Under the pieces are notes generated by a model, which made no database searches, was not told where the DNA came from, and saw nothing but the letters and a program-made list of their open reading frames with translations. A program made the position numbers and the translations under genes. A DNA stretch of 23,110 bases. It comes from an uncultured Porphyromonadaceae bacterium. Its GTDB lineage: Bacteria > Bacteroidota > Bacteroidia > Bacteroidales > Muribaculaceae. Position 1 is the first letter of the stretch; each line of letters begins with the position of its first letter. Location: contig CAMWRO010000016.1 of NCBI GenBank assembly GCA_947176615.1, forward strand, positions 1 through 23,110, written 5' to 3'. This document shows positions 1 to 5,995 of the stretch, in pieces.

Positions 1-2
1 GA

Positions 3-155
3 ATTTCAATAATTTCAAAGTACTCTTATGATTTTTTAGTGGACACTAATGAGTTTAAGAAACTAACAACTTTTGAAGACTGCACCCTGTCCTTTACAAT
101 GAATGGCGAACCGGTCAGCATGGATATTCAAAGCATCATGAAGAATCGCCAATAA
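3..155 (+). CDS. C-terminal fragment of an unrecognised protein (cut by window edge)
   Basis: One frame is open from the left edge to a TAA at 153-155, giving the last 50 residues of a protein whose start lies outside the window. The visible tail contains FKKLTTFEDCTLSF and ends MDIQSIMKNRQ; the mix of charged and hydrophobic residues and the AT-rich codons look like real coding sequence. I do not recognise the family. An overlapping minus-strand reading frame (63-269) covers the same bases; I prefer the plus frame because it runs unbroken into the edge, whereas the minus frame mixes this tail with the adjacent peptidase remnant in a different frame. The call rests only on openness and composition, so it is weak. 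Confidence 0.4.
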   Translation: MSIISKYSYDFLVDTNEFKKLTTFEDCTLSFTMNGEPVSMDIQSIMKNRQ

Positions 156-208
156 GATTCCGGTCTTTTCCCGGTCGCCACCGCAGACAATGGTCTTATT
201 TATACCCT

Positions 209-549
209 CTATTGGGGAGTAATAAATGTGTTTCGGGACAGCGGCATCATGAACTCGCTCGTGTTTCATAGTCTCTTGAAATCGGCTGTAAAGATACTAT
301 CGGGCGTGTACCCCACGACCGGGACATAATGCAGCCAGTCCCTGTCGGGTCTGATTTTTATCATTACAATTACAGGATGCCCCTTGCTTACTTCATTTTT
401 CAGAGCAGAAAGGTTCCCAATGATTTTCTCAAAAAAAGAATAAAAATTTTGTCACCGTAGTAGTAATAACTACAACGGTAATAAAATCTTACCGGACATT
501 AGGTAGAATCTATGTGCAATACCCAAGCAGCATTTGTTCCGCGACTCCT
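209..549 (-). pseudogene. Decayed C39-like (papain-fold) cysteine peptidase remnant
   Basis: On the minus strand a frame open from about 451 to a TGA at 266-268 reads SALKNEVSKGHPVIVMIKI, then a WLHYVPVVGY motif, then TADFKRL. This is the second half of a C39-type peptidase domain: the His of WLHYV (codon 329-331) fits the catalytic His, and the Asp of TAD fits the third catalytic residue. Reading through the TGA in the same frame continues NTSEFMMPLSRNTFI to a TAG at 209-211. In related proteins I recall a Trp at about the TGA position, so TGG to TGA is a likely nonsense change. Upstream, in another frame, GTNAAWVL (about 517-540) resembles the segment after the catalytic Cys, with Arg (541-543) where Cys would be, about 70 codons before the His. 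The frame between them is broken. The C-terminal assignment is moderate; the N-terminal part is speculative. Confidence 0.45.
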
Positions 550-552
550 TAA

Positions 553-1458
553 TCATTTATATCTATCAAGAATTGATTGAGCCATCTCTTGAAGCTGTAT
601 TGCTAATGTTTCAGGAGATATGATTTTAACGAAGTTAGAGCGAGAAAGCAGGTAGCCGAGGAAGTCTTCGGTTGGACGCATGATTATCTCATAGTCGAAA
701 TATCCGTCACCCTCCCCAATAAGTCGCTGTGTCGGATGAAGTGGCAAATCTCGGAGATAGTAACGCTCATTGATATATGCACGAACTATAACTTTCTGAA
801 CAGGAACAGATGTGTTTAGAGCCACGCCGAAGCACTCGTCAAAATATTCCTTTGCGTTGAAGGAGACATCAATGCGGAATTTTGCAGACGTAATATTTAC
901 ATTAGACATCCTGTCAAATGCAAATAGGCGGTAATCTTTAATGTGAGGATAACGCCCCAAAAGATACCAACGTCTATGATAGAGTTTTACGCAATATGGC
1001 TCAATAGTATAATGCTTCGCATCAGTGGAATAGTATTTCTTATACTCAAATTCCAGAATATGTCCTTTACGCATTGCTTCAATAGCAATCTGGAGGTTAC
1101 CCCCTTCTGATGGAATTGATTCAAGAAGTATTCGGTCGCTGACCGATTTGTTCTCGACAATGATATTATTGATGGAAATGGTATTTGCCATCCAGTTTTC
1201 AACTGAATTGTTGTCAATAGCATCTGCGTTTTCAATGCTATACTTATTGCCATTAAAACGAGAACAAATAATCTTTATACCAAATATATCTTCTATTTCT
1301 TCACGATGTCGGTTGAAAGAGGTACGAGACATCGGAACGCCTCCCGAAATAGAAGATTTAAGCCATAGGTCACCAAGTTCGGAGAGGGTCAACGCTCTGA
1401 AGCGATTTATGGTTTCTATTAACCAAATATATGTCTTAAATAAGTCTTTGTGTCGCAT
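553..1458 (-). CDS. WYL-domain transcriptional regulator
   Basis: A 301-residue protein with the usual layout of WYL regulators. Residues about 23-65 form a winged-helix DNA-binding region (TLSELGDLWLK, then SRTSFNRHREEIEDIFGIKI). Residues about 133-184 form the WYL domain, with IEPYCVKLYHRRWYLLGRY and DYRLFAFDRM; the WYL triplet is at about 164-166. The C-terminal part (to ILDRYK) matches the usual WCX extension. WYL domains sense nucleic-acid or nucleotide ligands and often control defence, DNA-damage or mobile-element genes (family knowledge). The frame stays open upstream to 1599, but I chose the ATG at 1456-1458 because a TAACTTTG promoter box lies at 1479-1486, downstream of the earlier Met codons. 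The gene is divergent from the deiminase gene, about 110 bp apart start to start, so it probably regulates that gene and itself. Confidence 0.85.
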   Translation of the reverse strand: MRHKDLFKTYIWLIETINRFRALTLSELGDLWLKSSISGGVPMSRTSFNRHREEIEDIFGIKIICSRFNGNKYSIENADAIDNNSVENWMANTISINNIIVENKSVSDRILLESIPSEGGNLQIAIEAMRKGHILEFEYKKYYSTDAKHYTIEPYCVKLYHRRWYLLGRYPHIKDYRLFAFDRMSNVNITSAKFRIDVSFNAKEYFDECFGVALNTSVPVQKVIVRAYINERYYLRDLPLHPTQRLIGEGDGYFDYEIIMRPTEDFLGYLLSRSNFVKIISPETLAIQLQEMAQSILDRYK

Positions 1459-1478
1459 ATCATAATCTGATGAGAAGG

Positions 1479-1486
1479 CAAAGTTA
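1479..1486 (-). promoter_or_regulatory. -7 promoter box of the WYL regulator gene
   Basis: The minus strand reads TAACTTTG, matching the Bacteroidetes -7 consensus TAnnTTTG, with its 3' end 20 bp upstream of the chosen ATG. No clear TTTG -33 box is visible at the right spacing. Confidence 0.55.
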
Positions 1487-1498
1487 CTAACAATTTCG

Positions 1499-1514
1499 TG
1501 ATGTACCATGATGT
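1499..1514. promoter_or_regulatory. Candidate operator: TGATGT direct repeat between divergent promoters
   Basis: TGATGT occurs at 1499-1504 and again at 1509-1514, a 10-bp period (one helical turn). It lies between the two divergent TAACTTTG boxes, where the -33 regions of both promoters would overlap. A dimeric WYL regulator bound here could control both genes. The repeat is short and could be chance. Confidence 0.25.
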
Positions 1515-1529
1515 GGTGCAAACTAACCC

Positions 1530-1537
1530 TAACTTTG
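1530..1537 (+). promoter_or_regulatory. -7 promoter box of the deiminase gene
   Basis: TAACTTTG matches TAnnTTTG. Its 3' end lies 33 bp upstream of the ATG at 1571, leaving a leader of roughly 27 nt. It is the same octamer as the divergent box at 1479-1486. Confidence 0.6.
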
Positions 1538-1570
1538 CAATGTGAATCAGAAATAAAACTAACAAAAGAT

Positions 1571-2482
1571 ATGGAAAAACGAATATTAGATACAGACACA
1601 AATGTATGCTACTTCTCTCGCGAACTCTCAACTGATTTCAGAGGACTAAATATTGTCATACGAATAGCCAACAGTGGAGTGGCTGTCGAATTTCTTGATG
1701 GTACTCGCGACATCTGGTGCAGAGACTATATGCCTATACAGATAGCTGAAGATACTTATGTAGGCTACGAATATACGCCTGACTATCTCGATACTCCTTA
1801 TTATTTAGCTTCTCAGACCAACCCGGCAAGAATTTATCGGCTCCTTGGGCTTGATGTAAGGCAAAGTGGAATTATACTTGACGGAGGCAATGTAGTTAAG
1901 ACAAGCAAAGGCATAATAATGGTTGACAAGGTTTTTGAGGAAAACTATCATATTCCAAAGAAAACGCTAATCAGCCGCCTTGAAAAATATTTCGACGGCG
2001 AGATTATTTTCTTACCGTGGGACAAGGAAGAAAAATATGGACATGCCGACGGTATAGTCCGCGAAATATCCAATGGTCGTGTATTAATGACAAACTATCA
2101 TCAGTACGATAGAGAATTTGCTGACAAGTTTATGAAAATCTTGTCTCAGCACTTCGATGTTGAAGTCCTTGACTATAAGGTTAAGAAGCCATGCAAGTAT
2201 AATTGGTGTTATATCAATTTCCTACGGATTGGTAATAAAGTATTTATACCACAGCTTAGGTGGGAGGATTATTCCGGTCCTAAACAAGCAGATTGTCCGC
2301 CAGAAGGGAATTGTTATAAGGATAAGAGTAAATGGTTCGACTCTCACATTGAAGAAGATAATCTAGCTCTGACACAATTTCGCAAGTTGATGCCACAATG
2401 CGAAATTATACCAGTTTCATGCCCTCGGATAGTTGAAGTAGGTGGAGCTCTGAATTGTATATCATGGAATATTAAACGATGA
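1571..2482 (+). CDS. Agmatine deiminase / PAD_porph family guanidine-modifying enzyme
   Basis: A 303-residue member of the agmatine deiminase and Porphyromonas-type peptidylarginine deiminase family (pentein fold). Family motifs are in order: DIWCRDYMP (47-55, for the usual DxWxRDxGP), LDGGN (103-107), YGHADG (156-161, catalytic HxD), and GGALNCISWN near the end with the nucleophile Cys at 296. All catalytic residues appear present, so hydrolysis of a guanidine group to a ureido group plus ammonia is expected. Typical agmatine deiminases are around 340-370 residues, so this is a short form; the final motif (ALNC-ISWN, not NIHCITQQ) is also divergent, so the substrate need not be agmatine. The ATG at 1571 was chosen because the promoter box 1530-1537 excludes the upstream Met at 1508. 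The stop overlaps a downstream ATG as ATGA (2479-2482), suggesting translational coupling. Confidence 0.82.
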   Translation: MEKRILDTDTNVCYFSRELSTDFRGLNIVIRIANSGVAVEFLDGTRDIWCRDYMPIQIAEDTYVGYEYTPDYLDTPYYLASQTNPARIYRLLGLDVRQSGIILDGGNVVKTSKGIIMVDKVFEENYHIPKKTLISRLEKYFDGEIIFLPWDKEEKYGHADGIVREISNGRVLMTNYHQYDREFADKFMKILSQHFDVEVLDYKVKKPCKYNWCYINFLRIGNKVFIPQLRWEDYSGPKQADCPPEGNCYKDKSKWFDSHIEEDNLALTQFRKLMPQCEIIPVSCPRIVEVGGALNCISWNIKR

Positions 2483-2504
2483 AAAGTATGGTAAAAGAAA
2501 ATAC

Positions 2505-3089
2505 ATGGGAATTCCCTATATTATATTGCTATATCGATTCCTTGAAAATGAAAGTATATTCGCAGATGATTGGGAATATGATTACAGCGTATATCCGTGG
2601 GAGATTCGTGCAGAGCTAAAGGGCTTCCAAGCCATTCTTAATGCCTTTACCGGTGGAAAATACAATATAACGACTAACGGCGGTAGAAGAAAGATATGGA
2701 ACGCATTCATGACTGGTTTCGGCAGGGGGCAAATCAAATGTACAGATGAGCAATTAGACCGTCTAAAAGAATTGTTCCCTTATCGACCTGACATATTTGA
2801 ATATTGGCGGCAACATGAGAAACCTACTGTAGGCGCGCTGTACGAGGTTGTGTTCGCTACTTTAGTACATGGTTTTCGATACATTACGTTATTTAATCAT
2901 TATCCGCAAGGATCTGTACCGTTCAAAATTATAGAGATATTTAAAACCAAAGAGATAGATAATCACATAGATGATATGGACGATACATTCATACACGCCA
3001 TACTTATACTATTAGGCTCGGACTTTGAGAGAAAAATCGGTCGAGCCGAATTAATACAGAAGTATGGCTATCCTAAAGTATTAGACTGA
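2505..3089 (+). CDS. Unrecognised protein, paralogue of the next gene
   Basis: A 194-residue soluble protein without signal peptide or membrane segment. I do not recognise the family. It is clearly homologous to the following gene: both carry PW (31-32), LNAFT (45-49), a conserved AF/GF stretch, the motif KCTDEQLDRLKEL (78-90), RYIT (125-128), a hydrophobic ILLG (168-171) and a closing AELIQKYGYPKV (181-192). It sits directly behind the deiminase gene on the same strand and is presumably co-transcribed. The start is uncertain: an ATG at 2479 overlaps the deiminase stop in another frame and encodes MVKENTWEFPILYCYID, which resembles the N-terminus of the paralogue (KEWSLSKLVTEYM). A single frameshift around 2535-2550 may therefore separate the true N-terminus from the body. 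Confidence 0.7.
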   Translation: MGIPYIILLYRFLENESIFADDWEYDYSVYPWEIRAELKGFQAILNAFTGGKYNITTNGGRRKIWNAFMTGFGRGQIKCTDEQLDRLKELFPYRPDIFEYWRQHEKPTVGALYEVVFATLVHGFRYITLFNHYPQGSVPFKIIEIFKTKEIDNHIDDMDDTFIHAILILLGSDFERKIGRAELIQKYGYPKVLD

Positions 3090-3105
3090 TTAAAAAACAT
3101 TTGAC

Positions 3106-3825
3106 ATGATGATGGACAATCATAAAGAGTGGTCATTGAGTAAACTCGTGACTGAATATATGGCTGAGTGGATTTTCTTCGGAACGGGCGTTAGATTTGA
3201 AAAGCTGCCGTGGAGTTTGCAAATAGAAGTAAGGAGAATCACCACCGTGCTCAATGCTTTTACAAGTAGAAGTTATGACCCGACAACAGCTGAAGGAAAG
3301 CAAGAAATTATAGATGCATTTGAACAAGGTTTCAATCTACGAGACGAATTCTGTACTGATGAACAGTTAGAGGAACTGAGAATTTTATTGCCACAGGTTG
3401 ACGACTTATACTCAGAGTTTGAAAAAGAAAGGCCGATTGTGAGCGACTTTTATCGACATTTGTTTGCTATCTATCAAGCAAGCCATGAATATGTAACGGC
3501 CTTTGATGATTTAACCGATTGCCATTACACTGATGCATTCTTTGTGGTAGATGCATTCAAACGAAAGAAGATAAATACTCATATCGTCGAGAAAGTCAAA
3601 ATCATATTTAAATGTTTCAAGATTTTGCTCGGAGATATGGTTAAGAAAAGATTCACCACATCAGAGCTGATAGAAAACTATGGCTACCCTGACGTAGATT
3701 ATGAAAAACTCGTTGAGTTTAACAAAAAGTGGTGCAAATTCCACGGCATAAATTTCAAGAATTTCAGAAAATCAAAGAAATATGTCGAGAGAGCCGATTA
3801 TTCAACTCTTGGTTTTGCTGAATAG
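3106..3825 (+). CDS. Unrecognised protein, second paralogue with C-terminal extension
   Basis: A 239-residue soluble protein of the same unrecognised family as the preceding gene, 16 bp downstream of it. Shared features are PW (35-36), LNAFT (49-53), AF..GF (71-76), FCTDEQLEELRILLP (82-96), EYVTAF (128-133), INTHI (156-160), ILLG (173-176) and SELIENYGYPDV (186-197). It extends about 40 residues beyond the shared region with a basic, aromatic tail (KKWCKFHGINFKNFRKSKK). Three ATG codons in a row (3106-3114) leave the exact start open by two residues. The two genes look like an old tandem duplication: the motifs are kept but the overall sequences have diverged. The 3' end overlaps the convergent minus-strand gene by 28 bp. 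No function can be assigned. Confidence 0.75.
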   Translation: MMMDNHKEWSLSKLVTEYMAEWIFFGTGVRFEKLPWSLQIEVRRITTVLNAFTSRSYDPTTAEGKQEIIDAFEQGFNLRDEFCTDEQLEELRILLPQVDDLYSEFEKERPIVSDFYRHLFAIYQASHEYVTAFDDLTDCHYTDAFFVVDAFKRKKINTHIVEKVKIIFKCFKILLGDMVKKRFTTSELIENYGYPDVDYEKLVEFNKKWCKFHGINFKNFRKSKKYVERADYSTLGFAE

Positions 3826-4475
3826 CCGCTCCAACCTTTCGGAATACCATTAATCAAATCAAATTTAATAAATCGGTAAGGACTTGTGAATACAATGTCT
3901 GTCTTATCGGTAGTAGTACAAACTTCATAGCCCTCCTTTTTGACTCGTTCCGTCCAATATTCTAACTTCATGGGCCTGTCTTTATCCCCAACCGGAATCC
4001 AACGAGGATAATTTTGGATATTTTCATGGAATTTTCGAGGAGCAACAATAATGGTTGGATATTCATTTTCGTGAATTTTAAATGCGTCTGATTTATCCCA
4101 CAATAGATTAACACATTTTTGTGGTCCAAGAGTTAGTTGCCCTGTATCAATGTTGCGAAGCCCACGAATAAGTATACCACCAAATTGTTCGGTATTGCTT
4201 TCAAATGTGAGATCGACACCGCTTTGATGAAAAAACCACTGACCGGCAGAGAGTTTGCGTGGGTATGTAATCACGTCCTGATGGTCGGGAGTAAATAAAT
4301 AAAATTCAACCTCGACTATTTCATAGTTGATGCCGCATTTTGTGATAACGCAGTTATTCATTAATAATTTTGCGATATCTTCAAAATATCTCTTGAAATC
4401 TATAGTGGGGATTGCACTCAATCTGTCTTTGAGTGAAGTTATTATATTGTTTTCCAGCATGATAAGATCTAACAT
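3798..4475 (-). CDS. Putative MPG/AAG-fold (3-methyladenine glycosylase-like) protein
   Basis: A 225-residue protein. Its middle resembles alkyladenine DNA glycosylases: YEIVEVEFYLF (51-61) aligns with the family's IVETEAYLG, placing Glu57 and Tyr59 at the catalytic Glu and base-stacking Tyr; GGILIRGL (99-106) aligns with VLIRALEP including the conserved Arg; LGPQKCVNLL (116-125) aligns with GPGKLCQAL. The block between (KLSAGQWFFHQSGVDLTF) replaces the usual active-site loop, and the usual DxAxH segment is not kept (DHQDVITY). It may be a divergent DNA-base glycosylase or a protein reusing the fold. An alternative ATG lies at 4458-4460. I see no TAnnTTTG box directly upstream, so expression may depend on read-through from the operon to the right or on an unrecognised promoter. 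The assignment comes from motif reading only. Confidence 0.5.
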   Translation of the reverse strand: MLDLIMLENNIITSLKDRLSAIPTIDFKRYFEDIAKLLMNNCVITKCGINYEIVEVEFYLFTPDHQDVITYPRKLSAGQWFFHQSGVDLTFESNTEQFGGILIRGLRNIDTGQLTLGPQKCVNLLWDKSDAFKIHENEYPTIIVAPRKFHENIQNYPRWIPVGDKDRPMKLEYWTERVKKEGYEVCTTTDKTDIVFTSPYRFIKFDLINGIPKGWSGYSAKPRVE

Positions 4476-4487
4476 AAATATCGTTGA

Positions 4488-4522
4488 CGCGGCGGGTAGA
4501 ATCGAGGATTCTATCCGCCGCG
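4488..4522. terminator. Strong hairpin, probable terminator of the lipoprotein/DUF5723 operon
   Basis: A 16-bp stem pairs 4488-4503 with 4507-4522 around a 3-nt GAG loop, with one G/T mismatch. It begins 21 bp after the stop codon of the DUF5723 gene on the minus strand. No long U-run follows it, so it may terminate incompletely or act as a 3' stabiliser. Confidence 0.65.
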
Positions 4523-4543
4523 GAGTGTTATCGGTGATTGACT

Positions 4544-5974
4544 TTAGGACCCGAAGGTGAAGTTTATGCCCATGTTGAATGCAACGGAGGCTTTGCCGAC
4601 AGGGAGTGACGGCGACTTGGTCACGTTGAAAATCATGTGGTCGGAACCCAAGAAGAAGTTGAAACCACGGGGGTGGAAGTTCAGCATCCAGCCAAACGAC
4701 GAGCCATAGGTGGAGGCTCCGTAGTTGACTGAGGCATCAAACCATTTGACCGGCTTGACATTGGCCGAGAAACGTCCTTCGGTCCATGAGAAGGGACCGT
4801 TGATGTGCTGGGTGAACAGGAATCCGCCGGTCAGGTTGCGGTAGAAAGGCATGTTGTACTCGGCACCGAGGTGGATTGTGGCGGCGAGTGCGGCGGTGCG
4901 GGAAGACTTTTCTTCGGTTTTGTGGAAGTTAATCATATCCTGCATGTCGTCCCACATGTTGTCAAACTGCTCCCCGATTTTATTGTCTTCATAACCGGGC
5001 TGGTCGCTGTCGAGGGCGATGTTGTCAAAACCGTCAAATGTCCATGTCTTGCCGGGAGTGGCACCCTTGATATTGTTGCTCCAGTTCATGAAACCGAGGT
5101 CACGCACGGCGGCCGAAAGTTTCAGGTCGGGGAGCAACTGATAGGTAGCACCGAGGTCAAACCCGAGGCCGAAACCGGAGAGGCCGAATGAATCATAGTC
5201 GATGTCGCCCCACTCGATTTCGCTTGCCTGCTCGGGATTGTCATACTCCGATCCGGCCTCCTGCTTGGTGGGGACACGGAGTCCGCTGCCGGCAGCCATG
5301 TTAAGCTCGCCGTCGGCTGTGATGGCCCACTTGGTATCGCTCAGTGTGACGTTCATGTCATTGATTTTGGCATAGGCGCTACCGATACCGAGAAGGAATT
5401 TCACCTTGGCACCGACTTCGAGTCGGTCGTTTATGCGGCGCGAGTGACCGAGGGCGATTTCGGCGGCAGAATTGGCGTTGACAGTCAGGTTCTTGAAATT
5501 ATACTGTGTGTCGGGCCCTGTCTGACCGAGTTTCATGAACTCAAAGAGGCCTTTGGGAAGGTTGACGCCCACATTGACGCGTGTGCCAAGTGAAACGGTG
5601 TTGAAGCCGCCAAATCCTTTGAATCCGGCCGAGAGGATGGTAATGTCGGCATTGACATTAATCTTGTTGTTTTTGCCGAGCTTTCCGAGAAATTCACCTG
5701 CATCCACACTGCTGTTCATGAAGGTGGTCAGCTGACCGTCGCCTGTCTTGTAGAGGAACGTGTTGACTCCGACATTGGACATCGCGCCGATATTGAGATT
5801 GCCGAGAGCGGGCATCGAGATATAGTTGCGCTCGCCGCTGAAAGCCGGGTTCAGCTCATGACGGAACGAATAACCGTCAAGGAAGTAGGCCGATCGGGAG
5901 GTTTCCTGAGCCGAGGCCCCCATGCACACCGCGCCGAGACCTGCTGCCAATATATATGTTTTGATTGTTTTCAT
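4544..5974 (-). CDS. DUF5723 family outer-membrane beta-barrel-like protein
   Basis: A 476-residue exported protein. The N-terminus MKTIKTYILAAGLGAVCMGA followed by SAQ is a classic Sec signal peptide. The mature start, SAYFLDGYSFRHELNPAFSG with NYISMPALGNLNIGAMSN soon after, is the signature I associate with DUF5723 proteins of Bacteroidetes. The rest has alternating hydrophobic and glycine-rich strands (for example FGLGFDLGATYQLLPDLKLS) and ends in an aromatic beta-strand-like tail, NMGINFTFGS, as expected for an outer-membrane barrel related in style to PorP/FadL-like proteins. It is the second gene of an operon: the lipoprotein gene ends 21 bp upstream and no promoter box is visible between them. 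A hairpin follows it. The family's molecular role is unknown to me; interaction with the co-encoded lipoprotein at the outer membrane is inference. Confidence 0.82.
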   Translation of the reverse strand: MKTIKTYILAAGLGAVCMGASAQETSRSAYFLDGYSFRHELNPAFSGERNYISMPALGNLNIGAMSNVGVNTFLYKTGDGQLTTFMNSSVDAGEFLGKLGKNNKINVNADITILSAGFKGFGGFNTVSLGTRVNVGVNLPKGLFEFMKLGQTGPDTQYNFKNLTVNANSAAEIALGHSRRINDRLEVGAKVKFLLGIGSAYAKINDMNVTLSDTKWAITADGELNMAAGSGLRVPTKQEAGSEYDNPEQASEIEWGDIDYDSFGLSGFGLGFDLGATYQLLPDLKLSAAVRDLGFMNWSNNIKGATPGKTWTFDGFDNIALDSDQPGYEDNKIGEQFDNMWDDMQDMINFHKTEEKSSRTAALAATIHLGAEYNMPFYRNLTGGFLFTQHINGPFSWTEGRFSANVKPVKWFDASVNYGASTYGSSFGWMLNFHPRGFNFFLGSDHMIFNVTKSPSLPVGKASVAFNMGINFTFGS

Positions 5975-5995
5975 TGCTGAGAATAGGATAAATGA

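Noticed and set aside
63..269. 68-residue minus-strand open frame
   Set aside because: It overlaps the plus-strand gene end (3-155) and the 3' part of the peptidase remnant in a different frame, and resembles no family I know; treated as a shadow.
1459..1599. N-terminal extension of the WYL protein from the Met codons at 1509 or 1599
   Set aside because: Those starts lie upstream of the TAACTTTG box at 1479-1486 and add residues outside the usual domain.
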